In this document: one piece after another, positions 28,662 through 37,833 of the stretch
Position numbering within the stretch: the stretch's first letter is position 1
How the letters are laid out: each line of letters opens with the position of its first letter
Origin: Prochlorococcus sp. AG-449-P16
Lineage (GTDB): Bacteria; Cyanobacteriota; Cyanobacteriia; PCC-6307; Cyanobiaceae
Reading direction: 5' to 3'
Assembly: GCA_003212175.1 (NCBI GenBank)
Contig: QCQN01000002.1
Location: 45,930 to 109,929 of the forward strand
DNA length: 64,000 bases
The notes under the pieces: model-generated
What the model was told of the DNA's origin: nothing
Seen by the model: the letters and a program-made list of their open reading frames with translations, nothing else
The model's database searches: none
Translations under genes and position numbers: made by a program

Positions 28662-29744
28662 TTAACCAATAGCTGGAGCTGAAAGAGCTACTGTTGTAGA
28701 CTCAGCTGCTGCTAGATCAAGTGGGAAGTTGTGAGCATTACGCTCGTGCATTACTTCCATACCTAGGTTAGCTCTGTTAAGAACGTCACCCCATGTAGGA
28801 ACAATCTTACCGTTAGCATCAACAACTGATTGGTTGAAGTTGAAACCGTTAAGGTTGAATGCCATTGTGCAGATACCCATTGAAGTTAACCATACACAAA
28901 CAACTGGGAATACAGCTAGGAAGAAGTGAAGACTTCTGCTGTTGTTGAAACTTGCATATTGGAAGATTAAACGACCGAAGTAGCCATGAGCTGCAACGAT
29001 GTTGTATGTTTCTTCTTCTTGTCCGAACTTGTAACCGTAGTTCTGAGATTCTGTCTCAGTTGTTTCTCTAATTAGAGATGAAGTAACAAGTGAACCGTGC
29101 ATAGCTGAGAATAAAGATCCTCCGAACATACCAGCAACACCAGCCATGTGGAATGGGTGCATAAGAATGTTGTGCTCTGCCTGGAAAACAAACATGAAGT
29201 TAAATGTTCCAGAGATACCTAAAGGCATTCCGTCTGAGAAAGAACCCTGACCGAATGGATATACAAGAAATACTGCGAAAGCTGCTGATACTGGTGCAGA
29301 ATATGCAACACAGATCCAAGGACGCATACCTAAACGGTATGAAAGCTCCCACTGTCTTCCCATGTATGCTGAGATACCGATTAGGAAGTGGAAAATTACA
29401 AGCTGGTAAGGACCACCGTTGTATAACCACTCATCTACAGTAGCTGCTTCCCAAATTGGGTAGAAGTGTAGACCAATAGCGTTAGATGAAGGAACAACTG
29501 CACCTGAGATGATGTTGTTACCATATAGGAATGAACCAGCAACTGGCTCTCTAATTCCGTCGATGTCTACTGGTGGTGCTGCGATGAATGCAACGATGAA
29601 GCAAGCCGCTGCTGTAAGTAGGCATGGAATCATTAAGACGCCGAACCAACCAACATAAATTCTGTTGTTAGTTGATGTTACCCACTCACAAAACTGTGGC
29701 CAACCTTTTAACAGCGATGAACGCTGCTGCTGAATAGTTGTCAT
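28662..29744 (-). CDS. psbA: Photosystem II D1 protein
   Basis: D1 carries P680, pheophytin, the QB site and most ligands of the manganese cluster. The ATG at 29742-29744 gives [20 protein letters not shown] and 360 residues, the usual length; the frame is open further upstream but that part is not D1. Five helices are recognisable, and [12 protein letters not shown] is the QB loop with its Ser. The C-terminus ends [11 protein letters not shown] followed by a processing tail [15 protein letters not shown]. The residue equivalent to D1 position 130 is Gln ([10 protein letters not shown]). This is the only psbA in the window. Confidence 0.98.
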   Translation of the reverse strand: MTTIQQQRSSLLKGWPQFCEWVTSTNNRIYVGWFGVLMIPCLLTAAACFIVAFIAAPPVDIDGIREPVAGSFLYGNNIISGAVVPSSNAIGLHFYPIWEAATVDEWLYNGGPYQLVIFHFLIGISAYMGRQWELSYRLGMRPWICVAYSAPVSAAFAVFLVYPFGQGSFSDGMPLGISGTFNFMFVFQAEHNILMHPFHMAGVAGMFGGSLFSAMHGSLVTSSLIRETTETESQNYGYKFGQEEETYNIVAAHGYFGRLIFQYASFNNSRSLHFFLAVFPVVCVWLTSMGICTMAFNLNGFNFNQSVVDANGKIVPTWGDVLNRANLGMEVMHERNAHNFPLDLAAAESTTVALSAPAIG

Positions 29745-29759
29745 GAGTTCGTAAAGTAT

Positions 29760-29819
29760 GTCTCTAAATCGAGACGTGTAAATAAAAACGGAAGTATTAG
29801 CTCCGCTCCAAAGATAATA
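29760..29819 (-). promoter_or_regulatory. psbA leader: hairpin and possible -10 element
   Basis: GTCTC-TAAATC-GAGAC (29760-29775) is a perfect 5-base inverted repeat 15 bases before the psbA start, able to form a small hairpin next to the ribosome entry site. Upstream on the minus strand, TATTAT (29819-29814) is a possible -10 box. No convincing -35 is seen. Both are inference. Confidence 0.35.
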
Positions 29820-29926
29820 GACCAATTTCGCCAAAAATGTGTAATAAATTTAATCAAGGTAAATTTTTTTTTGAAATTAAAGAAAAGTTTGCCTTGGTGT
29901 CTTAATATTTTCTTTATTATTAAGGT

Positions 29927-30061
29927 TTGAAATTGGTAATAATTGAATGGCTTTTACACGGAAAGAGATCTAGAGAAATAGTTTCTTTAGAAAAAGCTAA
30001 ATATAGAAGACTGGAACTAGAGGGTTTTGGAGCAATTATTTATTGGACGGAGAGAATATAA
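29927..30061 (+). CDS. Candidate small protein, 44 residues, divergent from psbA
   Basis: An open frame from TTG 29927 (alternative TTG 29933) to TAA 30061 encodes a 44-residue peptide with well-formed composition: VIIEWLLHGKRSREIVSLEK followed by AKYRRLELEGFGAIIYWTER. The charged amphipathic helix and the aromatic C-terminus (FGAIIYWTERI) are unlike random AT-rich DNA, which mostly gives Lys/Asn/Ile/Leu runs. There is no membrane segment. I do not recognise the family. It begins 182 bases from the psbA start in the divergent direction. The remaining bases between psbA and the aspartoacylase gene hold no other gene I can support. Confidence 0.45.
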   Translation: MKLVIIEWLLHGKRSREIVSLEKAKYRRLELEGFGAIIYWTERI

Positions 30062-30178
30062 ATGAAAAATTGATTTTTAGGAGTAAATTGCAGGAAATAT
30101 CTATCCATAAATTAAACTTATGTTTTATATAACCAACACTTAAGTAAAAGGTAATTTAAATTATCTTTATTTAAATAC

Positions 30179-31075
30179 CTAAGTAACAAAAAAGTCCTCA
30201 ATCCATTCAATTGTTGAAAAAATTATTTCCTTCTTTGCTAGGCTCATAGCAATATTTTTTTCTTTGTAAGAAGCTTCACCAATAAAAACAGGGCTTATTT
30301 TTTCTTCTCCCTCATAGGAAATAGTTTTGCCGTTTATATCTAAAAATAGGGGGTCCCCTCTTTTGATGGTCTGCCAATCACGATTAATTCTTTCAGGATG
30401 AATCAAACCTTTTATGTTTCCATTTTTTTCTCTGGGATAATCAATGCTTCCTTTATGCAAATAAACAGTTAATTTTTCTGGAAGTTTTGTAATGTTTTTT
30501 TCTAAATTTCTTATTTCAGCCCTAAGAGAACTAAGAATTATTAAAAATCTTTTTATAATCATTGGATCATAAAAGTTTTGAGCCACAGGTCCAATTTCGA
30601 TTACCAATCCACATGGCCAAGCCTCTACAAGAAATCCAGTTTGTTGCATATCGTTTTCATGCAAATAAATAGGTAATCCAAATTTATTTTGTAATAATGC
30701 TGCTAAACAGAAATCTTTACTTCTTCTACCATACATAACAATACTAGTCCCCATATTCGCAGTAGTCGTATGCAAATCAATTGCGATGTTACAAGGATAA
30801 TTTCCGTTATCACCAAACTGATTAACTAAAAAATTTGCTCTTTTAGTTTCATAATTACCGAAGTTCGAATTCTTATTTAAGTCAAATGATCTATTTAAAT
30901 CTTGATCAATATATCTAAGACCTTTTTCACATGCCAAAGGGTTACCTATTGTATATTTAAATTCAATATCATTATCAATATAATTATGAATTTTACCGAA
31001 CTGCTCAACTGCCCAAACAGGATTAATCTCATTCCCATGTGTACCTGAAACAATCAGTATTCTTTTCATAGTCAT
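30179..31075 (-). CDS. Aspartoacylase-family zinc hydrolase
   Basis: The 298-residue product from the ATG at 31073-31075 (MTMKRILIVSGTHGNE) belongs to the AspA/AstE carboxypeptidase-like family. Zinc and substrate motifs are SGTHGNE near residues 9-15, NPLACEKGLRYIDQDLNRSF near 45-64 and AIDLHTTTANMG near 97-108. Aspartoacylases split N-acetylaspartate; in cyanobacteria the true substrate is not known. Longer forms, with starts up to 31186, run into the divergent gene and look spurious. The divergent glutathione-transferase gene starts 22 bases away. Confidence 0.82.
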   Translation of the reverse strand: MTMKRILIVSGTHGNEINPVWAVEQFGKIHNYIDNDIEFKYTIGNPLACEKGLRYIDQDLNRSFDLNKNSNFGNYETKRANFLVNQFGDNGNYPCNIAIDLHTTTANMGTSIVMYGRRSKDFCLAALLQNKFGLPIYLHENDMQQTGFLVEAWPCGLVIEIGPVAQNFYDPMIIKRFLIILSSLRAEIRNLEKNITKLPEKLTVYLHKGSIDYPREKNGNIKGLIHPERINRDWQTIKRGDPLFLDINGKTISYEGEEKISPVFIGEASYKEKNIAMSLAKKEIIFSTIEWIEDFFVT

Positions 31076-31097
31076 TTTTCTATCAGATTGAGGATTC

Positions 31098-32063
31098 ATG
31101 CAAAATAAGTATCTTATAAATTTCTCAAGAAGATTCTTGCTTTGGTTTTGGAATAAATTAATGAATGGTTTCGCACCAGCAGACAATAAAGGTAATTATA
31201 AGAGACCAGAGGGATTGTCAATTGATAAAAATGTCAATTTAAATGCAATAAACGGGGAAATTTTTTTATTAGTTGGAAATTCATGTCCTTGGTGTCATAG
31301 AACTCTACTTGCTTATCAAATAAAAAACTTAACTGAAGATATAAAGGTTATTTATTTACAGGCTGATCACTATAATGGCCAATGGATATTTAAAAAAAAG
31401 TTTCAGGGATTCAAAACACTTTCTGAGGTATATAAAAGAACACATAAAAGAAAAATTTTTAGATCCACCTTACCAGTGTTAATTAGTTCACAAAAAAATT
31501 TATTTAATATCTTGTCAAATGAAAGTACAGAAATCACAAAGTTACTAAACTCTTTTAAAAGCAAATCATCTGAACAAACACTTAAAATCAAGAACTGTGA
31601 TAAAAAGTTATTAAAACTCATACACAACGATATAAATGATGGAGTATATAAATGTGGTTTCGCTAGAAGTCAGTCCTCTTACGAACGTGCTAGCAAAGCT
31701 CTATTCAATGCATTAAACAAAATAAACAAAATTTTAGAGAAAAAAGAAGGTAAGTGGATTTGCGGCAAAGAATTATCTTATGCGGATATCTATCTTTTCC
31801 CAACATTAATTCGTTGGGAATTGATTTACAGTAAATTATTTAAATGTACGGAAAGAGAGATTTCAGATTTCAAAAATATTTCTAAATGGAGGAACGATTT
31901 TTTTAAATTATCTAATATTCCTGAAACATGCTTTGAAAATGAATGGACCGAAGATTATTACAGAGCTCTGTTTCCATTAAACCCTAATCAAATTGTCCCG
32001 ATTTCACCAAGTCTGAAGGAAATAATTAAATTAGAAAGCCAAAAATTTCTTAATAATTATTGA
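31098..32063 (+). CDS. Glutathione S-transferase, ECM4/YqjG (glutathionyl-hydroquinone reductase) type
   Basis: The 321-residue protein has the ECM4-type active site SCPWCHRTLLAYQIKNL near residues 58-74, with the catalytic Cys of CPWC. The thioredoxin-like N-domain also has LPVLISSQ near 124. The C-terminal helical GST domain includes YKCGFARSQSSYERASKALFNALN, the YxxGFA motif typical of glutathionyl-hydroquinone reductases, and WICGKELSYADIYLFPTLIRW. Its role is likely the reduction of glutathionylated quinones. ATG at 31098 is preceded by only 22 bases from the divergent gene, so promoters must lie within or between the coding starts. Confidence 0.82.
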   Translation: MQNKYLINFSRRFLLWFWNKLMNGFAPADNKGNYKRPEGLSIDKNVNLNAINGEIFLLVGNSCPWCHRTLLAYQIKNLTEDIKVIYLQADHYNGQWIFKKKFQGFKTLSEVYKRTHKRKIFRSTLPVLISSQKNLFNILSNESTEITKLLNSFKSKSSEQTLKIKNCDKKLLKLIHNDINDGVYKCGFARSQSSYERASKALFNALNKINKILEKKEGKWICGKELSYADIYLFPTLIRWELIYSKLFKCTEREISDFKNISKWRNDFFKLSNIPETCFENEWTEDYYRALFPLNPNQIVPISPSLKEIIKLESQKFLNNY

Positions 32064-32172
32064 GATCAGATAAGTTAATGTTCGAATACAAACGAATTTT
32101 ATCTAAATTAATGCAAATTCATATGAAATTAACTATGTTAGGTATGTCTACTAAAGTACGAAAAGCTGAAAA

Positions 32173-32391
32173 ATGAAATCCATTGACGAACACATCCAAA
32201 AAGATCAATCGGAAATCGCTTCTGCTAAAGCAGAGGGTAATCTTCCTAAGGTCAGACATTTAACAGAAGAATTAAAAGAGCTTGAAGAATATAAGGATCA
32301 TCATCCTGAAGACAAGCATGATCCAAATGCACTTGAGTTGTTCTGTGAGGCTAATCCTGACGAACCTGAATGTTTAGTTTACGACGATTAA
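32173..32391 (+). CDS. CP12, Calvin-cycle regulatory protein
   Basis: CP12 binds GAPDH and phosphoribulokinase and inactivates them in the dark. The 72-residue protein ends in the CP12 C-terminal motif LELFCEANPDEPECLVYDD, with the conserved pair of cysteines spaced as in CP12 and the YDD tail that inserts into GAPDH. The N-terminal cysteine pair that most CP12s use to bind phosphoribulokinase is absent. Acidic, unfolded-looking composition is typical. It ends at a strong bidirectional terminator. Confidence 0.85.
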   Translation: MKSIDEHIQKDQSEIASAKAEGNLPKVRHLTEELKELEEYKDHHPEDKHDPNALELFCEANPDEPECLVYDD

Positions 32392-32404
32392 ATTTATAAG
32401 CAAT

Positions 32405-32433
32405 AAAAAGGGTTTCAAAACCCTTTTTTTTTT
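32405..32433. terminator. Bidirectional terminator between cp12 and the next gene
   Basis: AAAAAGGGTTT pairs with AAACCCTTTTT around a two-base loop, with a T run on each strand. It serves cp12 on the plus strand and the 60-residue gene on the minus strand. Confidence 0.85.
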
Positions 32434-32447
32434 GCAAGAAATATTCT

Positions 32448-32630
32448 TCAATAATCCATATTAAAATCAGATGGACTACCTGTTAATGAACAAACAACTG
32501 ATTCTTCATTTTTCATTTCTTTAACTTCAACTATGGGTCTGCCCATTTTCTTAAGAACCTCAATATCCTCCTTAGTCTGACACCTAGCAATTATTTGCCC
32601 TTCTTGATCAAAGCAACTATAAAAATTCAT
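32448..32630 (-). CDS. Small conserved protein, unrecognised
   Basis: The 60-residue protein starts MNFYSCFDQEGQIIARCQTKED and continues VLKKMGRPIVEVKEM. This reads as a compact alpha/beta fold of about 45 residues followed by a short disordered tail. It has three cysteines and no membrane segment. I do not recognise it, but the composition and the shared terminator with cp12 support a real gene. The start lies 90 bases from the end of obgE, which is upstream on the same strand. Confidence 0.6.
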   Translation of the reverse strand: MNFYSCFDQEGQIIARCQTKEDIEVLKKMGRPIVEVKEMKNEESVVCSLTGSPSDFNMDY

Positions 32631-32719
32631 TATTTAAGTAAAATTCAACATATTCTTTATGGCTAATTTTCAACAATAAAACAAGTGCTTAATCTAAAAA
32701 ATAATTATGTAAAGATGGA

Positions 32720-33703
32720 TTAAATTCTATTCCAAACCTCAGACAGTAGTTCAGATAAACCTTTTCGTAAAGATGAAGAAATAACTAAAACTTTTTTTTT
32801 TGTTAGATTTTCTAACTTTTTTGTGATTATTTTCAAATAATTTTCATCTACTAGTTCCATTTTATTCAAAGCTATTATTCTCTTTTTCTTAGTAAGCCCG
32901 TTTCCATACTGTTTTAATTCTTTCTCAATCACTTCATAGTCATAAATTGGATTTTCGGAAACAGAATCGATCAAATGTATAAGGATTTTTGTTCTTTGTA
33001 TATGTCTCAAAAAATCGTGTCCTAGACCGACACCATCAGCCGCCCCAGATATTAAACCTGGGATATCAGCAAAAAGACATCCATTGCCATCCTGCTTCCT
33101 AACAACACCTAGATTTGGTATTAAAGTTGTGAATGGATAATTAGCTATTTTTGGACGAGCAGAAGATAAAACAGAAATCAAAGTACTCTTACCAGCATTT
33201 GGGAGACCAATAATACCCACTTCTGCAAGAAGTTTTAACTCTAATTGTACTTCCCATATTTCTCCATCTTTACCCTCAGTAAAAGATTCAGGAGCTCTAT
33301 TTTGATTACTTAAATAGTAAGCATTACCATTACCACCTCTACCGCCAAAGGCTACAGTTAATCTTTGGTTATTTTTGATGAGATCCCCCAAAATAATACC
33401 AGTATTAATATCTCTGACTTCAGTACCACAAGGAACTTTTAAGATTGTATCTTCTCCGTAAGCACCAGATCTTTTATTTGGGCCTCCTTTGGAACCATCT
33501 TTAGCAAATATTTCTCTATTAAATTTAAAATCCAAAAGTGTTTGAAGGTTGCTATCAGCAACAAAGATTATTGAACCACCCTTACCACCATTACCCCCTG
33601 AAGGGCCTCCGGCAGGAACGAATTTTTCTCTTCTAAAAGAAACAATTCCACTACCACCTTTACCAGCTTTAAGAGTTATTCTTGCTTGATCAATAAATTG
33701 CAC
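32720..33703 (-). CDS. obgE: Obg/CgtA ribosome-assembly GTPase
   Basis: Obg is a GTPase that acts in large-subunit assembly and stress signalling. The 327-residue protein has the glycine-rich Obg domain at residues about 1-155 ([32 protein letters not shown]) and the GTPase domain with G1 GLPNAGKST near 165, G2 TTLIPNLG, G3 DIPGLI and G4 NKMEL. The C-terminal extra domain of some Obg proteins is absent. It is probably co-transcribed with mutS2, whose stop is 31 bases upstream of its start. Confidence 0.95.
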   Translation of the reverse strand: MQFIDQARITLKAGKGGSGIVSFRREKFVPAGGPSGGNGGKGGSIIFVADSNLQTLLDFKFNREIFAKDGSKGGPNKRSGAYGEDTILKVPCGTEVRDINTGIILGDLIKNNQRLTVAFGGRGGNGNAYYLSNQNRAPESFTEGKDGEIWEVQLELKLLAEVGIIGLPNAGKSTLISVLSSARPKIANYPFTTLIPNLGVVRKQDGNGCLFADIPGLISGAADGVGLGHDFLRHIQRTKILIHLIDSVSENPIYDYEVIEKELKQYGNGLTKKKRIIALNKMELVDENYLKIITKKLENLTKKKVLVISSSLRKGLSELLSEVWNRI

Positions 33704-33734
33704 TTATCAAATAATTCCCTAAATATCTTAAATT

Positions 33735-36146
33735 TTATTTTATCCACGCAATACTGCAACCAGGTCCACCTTCATTGAATTCAGCATCTTCAATCTTATC
33801 AACATAATTTAAACCTGATAGCCATTTTCGCAATCCTTTTTTTAATTTTCCAGTTCCAATTCCATGAACAATCCATAAAGGGCCATGAAATTTTCTAATT
33901 TTTTCTTCAATAATTATTTCAGCTTCATGAACTCTTAGACCTCTTACGTCAATAGTATTTTTACTCGTTCTAATTTTAGAAAAAGAAAAATCTTCTCTTG
34001 AAGACTTGATCTCAATTTTAGACTTCTTTAAATTAGGCTTTTCCCCATTAATACCTTCAAGGTCATTTAAAGATAATGTGCTTCTAAATGAACCACATTT
34101 AACTTCGTACAAACCACTTTTTTTATCTAAATTTACAATTTGTCCAGTACTATTGAGACTTATTATTTTTACAAAATCGCCTATTCTGGGATCCCAAGAT
34201 ATCGATTTTTTAACTTTTTTCTGGATTAAATGTTCTGTTTCGATTTCTTTTAATCTTTTCCCAATAATTCTAGTATCATCTCCGTTAACATTTTTATCTC
34301 TTAATTTTTTAATCAAATCTATTACCTCTTTTTTAGCAGATACAATGTGTTTTGATAATTTATATCTTTCAATTTCCTGAATTTTATGAGCATTTATTTT
34401 TTGAAATTCATAATTTCTCTTAAGTTCATCATGTAATATTTCAGTTCTTGCAATAAGTTCTGCAGCAGCCTCTGCAGAATTTTGTTGTTTGACCCTTTCT
34501 TCCTCAAGTCCCTTAATAATACTGTTAATATTATCAACTTCTTTGGGCTTTAGATAATTTGCAGCTTCATTGAGTATTCTTTCATCAAGACCAATTCTCT
34601 TGGAGATTGACAAAGCATTACTTCTCCCAGGAATGCCCCAATTGAGTATATATTGTGGCTTCAAAGAATCCTCATCAAAAGCAACTGAAACGTTTTCAAA
34701 TCTTGAGTCACTATACTTTAATGCCTTGACATCTCCATAATGAGTAGTTGCTAAGGTAATATCAGATTTATTAGCAAATTCTTTTAAAAGGGCCATCGCC
34801 AGAGCACTTCCTTCAAGAGGATCTGTACCAGATCCAATCTCATCTAACAAAACAACTGATAATCCTCTCTTATTAACAAGTGAATCCAATATCTCTTTTA
34901 TACGAGATATGTGTCCACTGAAGGTAGATAAATTTTCTTCTAGTGATTGATTATCTCCTATATCCACATATATATTTGGACAAAAAGGGATAACAGGATT
35001 ACTAGTTGAGGGTATCAATAATCCTGCTCTAGCCATAAGTAAAGCCAAACCCAAACCTTTTAAAGCTGCAGTTTTACCTCCAGTATTTGGACCTGTAATA
35101 GCTACAACCTTAATATTTCTATTTATATGAAAATCGACAGCCACTGGTGGAGGAGCTCCTTTTTTCTTATGCTCCCAAATCAATAACGGATGAGAAAAAC
35201 CAATTAAAGAAATAATAGGATTTTGCTCAAACGTAGGAGTTTTGCCTCCAATCCATTTCGAATATCTTGAACGAGTTAGAGCATTTTCTAATCTCAATAA
35301 AATTGACGCCATTTCAATAAGATTTTCTGAATTATCACTAACAACTTGGGACCATTTCTTAAGTAATTTGAATTCTTCTGCTGTGATCCTAGCCTCTAAA
35401 GAAGCAATCTTATTACCTTTAGTTACTACACTATCAGGCTCAAAATATACTGTATTTCCTGAAGATGAAGAGTCATGAATTATGCCTTTAAATTTATCTA
35501 CATAATTAACTCTCACTGCTAAAACTGGCCTTCCATATCGATCACCAATAGTAGTATCTTGCAAATAAGCTAAATTCTTTTGAATAAATTTCTCAACTAA
35601 TATTTTTCTTTCAAGTTTCTTAGATAATAATTCTTTTCTAAAAATAAATAGTTCATTACTAGCATTCTCTGAAATCCTTCCATTAGCTTCAATGCCTTTT
35701 TTAAAAATCGTTTCAATATTTTGATGGTCAATTAAATTCTTTGTAAATGATGAAATATAAGGCCTTTGTTCAAAATCTAATAAGATTTTTTTTAAATTCC
35801 TTGCTGCAGCGATTGTTTTCGCTATTTCTAATAACTCAGAAGATGAAATTACACCTCCCTTGGAACAAATTTCAATATTTCTACTAATATCAAAGACACC
35901 AGAAAAACTAATTGATTTATCCAAATTATTTTCTAACTCATTTATTTCAATAGTTTCGTTCAAAAGTGTTTTAGAAGTTTGGTATTCTGAAGGAATATCA
36001 AAACTTAAAATTGCTCGTTTACCCATTTCCGTTGAGGCGAATGAAGATAAATGAGTTTTTAAAGAATTCCACTCTAAAAGGCTTAAAGATTCTTCTTCTA
36101 AGGTGTTATCTGAATATGATTTTTTAAAGTAACTTTTCTCTTGCAT
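33735..36146 (-). CDS. mutS2: MutS2, DNA-binding ATPase with Smr domain
   Basis: MutS2 lacks the mismatch-recognition domain of MutS and acts on recombination structures or colliding ribosomes. The 803-residue form begins at the ATG at 36144-36146 (MQEKSYFKKSYSD); a TTG six codons earlier would overlap the upstream gene. ATPase motifs are GPNTGGKTA near residue 350, LLDEIGSGTDP near 430 and the LATTHYGDVK block. The C-terminal Smr domain has IDVRGLRVHEAE and LWIVHGIGTGKLKKGLRKWL. obgE follows downstream. Confidence 0.95.
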   Translation of the reverse strand: MQEKSYFKKSYSDNTLEEESLSLLEWNSLKTHLSSFASTEMGKRAILSFDIPSEYQTSKTLLNETIEINELENNLDKSISFSGVFDISRNIEICSKGGVISSSELLEIAKTIAAARNLKKILLDFEQRPYISSFTKNLIDHQNIETIFKKGIEANGRISENASNELFIFRKELLSKKLERKILVEKFIQKNLAYLQDTTIGDRYGRPVLAVRVNYVDKFKGIIHDSSSSGNTVYFEPDSVVTKGNKIASLEARITAEEFKLLKKWSQVVSDNSENLIEMASILLRLENALTRSRYSKWIGGKTPTFEQNPIISLIGFSHPLLIWEHKKKGAPPPVAVDFHINRNIKVVAITGPNTGGKTAALKGLGLALLMARAGLLIPSTSNPVIPFCPNIYVDIGDNQSLEENLSTFSGHISRIKEILDSLVNKRGLSVVLLDEIGSGTDPLEGSALAMALLKEFANKSDITLATTHYGDVKALKYSDSRFENVSVAFDEDSLKPQYILNWGIPGRSNALSISKRIGLDERILNEAANYLKPKEVDNINSIIKGLEEERVKQQNSAEAAAELIARTEILHDELKRNYEFQKINAHKIQEIERYKLSKHIVSAKKEVIDLIKKLRDKNVNGDDTRIIGKRLKEIETEHLIQKKVKKSISWDPRIGDFVKIISLNSTGQIVNLDKKSGLYEVKCGSFRSTLSLNDLEGINGEKPNLKKSKIEIKSSREDFSFSKIRTSKNTIDVRGLRVHEAEIIIEEKIRKFHGPLWIVHGIGTGKLKKGLRKWLSGLNYVDKIEDAEFNEGGPGCSIAWIK

Positions 36147-36160
36147 AGAAAAAAAAAGAA

Positions 36161-36547
36161 TCAAACATTCGATTGAATCCCTTCAGGAGGAACATAAAGC
36201 ATCTCGAGCCAGTTTCCCTCAGTGTCCTGCATATAAAAAGATGCTGTTCCATCTCTATGTTCATGTAAGGGACCAACTTTTACGCCAGAGTTTTTTAAAT
36301 CATTTTGAATATTTTCCACATCTTTTTTATTTTCAAAATGAAAAGCAAAGTGAGGGCCTGCAGCTTTGTAGCTAGGACCTAACAACGCAAGTCCATCTTT
36401 CCCTTTACCAGCTTCTAGATAAGACCAATCTTTATCATCCCAAACTAAATTCATACCTAGCTTAATATAAAAAGATTTCGCCCTTTCGAGATCCTCTACT
36501 CTAAGTGCAATGTGACCAATTCTATTTACTCCTTGTGAAAACTTCAA
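36161..36547 (-). CDS. VOC/glyoxalase-family protein
   Basis: The 128-residue protein is a single vicinal-oxygen-chelate domain: GHIALRVEDLERAKSFYIKLGM at the N-terminus gives the first metal-ligand His, HFAFHFENKKDVE the middle and FYMQDTEGNWLEMLYVPPE the C-terminal metal-ligand Glu. It could be a glyoxalase, dioxygenase or resistance protein; sequence alone does not decide. It lies 14 bases before mutS2 on the same strand, and 62 bases after hemB. Confidence 0.82.
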   Translation of the reverse strand: MKFSQGVNRIGHIALRVEDLERAKSFYIKLGMNLVWDDKDWSYLEAGKGKDGLALLGPSYKAAGPHFAFHFENKKDVENIQNDLKNSGVKVGPLHEHRDGTASFYMQDTEGNWLEMLYVPPEGIQSNV

Positions 36548-36609
36548 AACAAAGTAGTTAATTTATTACTTACTTAAGAATAAACCAAATTTTTGTCAAT
36601 AATGAGTTT

Positions 36610-37611
36610 TTAAGTATCCTGCAACCATTGAGATGCATCACAAGCATGATAAGTGAGTATTAATTTTGCCCCTGCTCTTTTAAAACTAAGCAATGTTTCT
36701 AAAACAATATCTTTTTCGTTAATCCAGTTCTTCATAGCTGCAGACTTTACCATGGCATACTCGCCACTGACATTGTATGCAGCTATAGGTTTATTTGAAA
36801 AAGTGCTTAATCTATAAATAATATCCAAGTATGAAATTCCTGGTTTTACCATCAAAATATCAGCTCCTTCATACTGATCCAATGCAGATTCAATTAAAGC
36901 CTCTTTTGAATTGGCAGGATCCATTTGATAAGTAGACTTATTGTTTGGAATTATTTTCTTACCATTTTCTCTAGGGGCCGAATCTAAAGCAGTTCTAAAT
37001 GGGCCATAATAAGCAGATGAATATTTTGCCGTGTAACTAATAATACCTACATCACTAAATCCTTGACTATCAAGAGCAGTTCTGATTGCTCCAACTCTTC
37101 CATCCATCATATCACTAGGACCTATAAAATCTGCACCAGCTCTTGCTTGTGCTATAGCTTGTTTTTTTAAAATTTCAATTGTTTCGTCGTTCAATATTCT
37201 TCCAGTTTCATCAACTAATCCATCATGACCATCACAAGAGTATGGGTCCAAGGCAACATCTGTCATTATTGCCATTTCTGGAACCTCTTTTTTTAGTATT
37301 CGAATAGCTTTAGGTATTAAACCGTCTTCATTAAAACATTCTGCTCCATCTTCAGTCTTTAAGCTATCGTTGATTTTTGGGAAAAGAACCACACACCTTA
37401 TTCCCAATTCCCATGCCCTAGTAACCTCATTTATTAAGCCATTAATATCCCATCTATAAGTTCCGGGCATTGCTGAAATTTCCTCTTTAAAATCTTTTTC
37501 ATGGATAAATAATGGATATATAAAGTCCGATGCCTTTAGATGGTTTTCTCTAACCATTTCTCTAATTGCTTCAGTTCTTCTTAATCTTCTAGGACGAATA
37601 ATCGAATTCAT
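36610..37611 (-). CDS. hemB: Delta-aminolevulinic acid dehydratase (porphobilinogen synthase)
   Basis: HemB condenses two aminolevulinate molecules to porphobilinogen for chlorophyll, haem and bilin synthesis. The 333-residue protein has RPRRLRRTEAIREMVRE at the start, the metal region DVALDPYSCDGHDG near residues 121-134 (the Asp-rich magnesium-type pattern found in photosynthetic organisms, not the Cys-rich zinc type), YTAKYSSAYYGPFR near 193 with a catalytic Lys and DILMVKPGISYLD near 250 with the Schiff-base Lys. It is the first gene of a probable hemB-VOC-mutS2-obgE run on one strand. Confidence 0.97.
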   Translation of the reverse strand: MNSIIRPRRLRRTEAIREMVRENHLKASDFIYPLFIHEKDFKEEISAMPGTYRWDINGLINEVTRAWELGIRCVVLFPKINDSLKTEDGAECFNEDGLIPKAIRILKKEVPEMAIMTDVALDPYSCDGHDGLVDETGRILNDETIEILKKQAIAQARAGADFIGPSDMMDGRVGAIRTALDSQGFSDVGIISYTAKYSSAYYGPFRTALDSAPRENGKKIIPNNKSTYQMDPANSKEALIESALDQYEGADILMVKPGISYLDIIYRLSTFSNKPIAAYNVSGEYAMVKSAAMKNWINEKDIVLETLLSFKRAGAKLILTYHACDASQWLQDT

Positions 37612-37833
37612 TTGAATATTATTTAAATTAAAAAATATTTATCTAATACATTAATCGCTTGCATCACACATAAATCAATCAGAGACTACTTTTGTTCAGG
37701 AAAATTAACTAAAATTGATTAAATAAGAGAAAAAAAGTTACAAAAATATTTTGCACAAACTTCATTTTTCACAAATTTACGTCATTAAGAGATAATATCT
37801 TCTAGTTAAGTGTTTATTTTAAGGAGAGCATCT

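Noticed and set aside
29745..29834. Upstream extension of psbA by 30 codons
   Set aside because: The MTTIQ start of D1 is clear at 29744; the extension covers the leader hairpin and -10 region.
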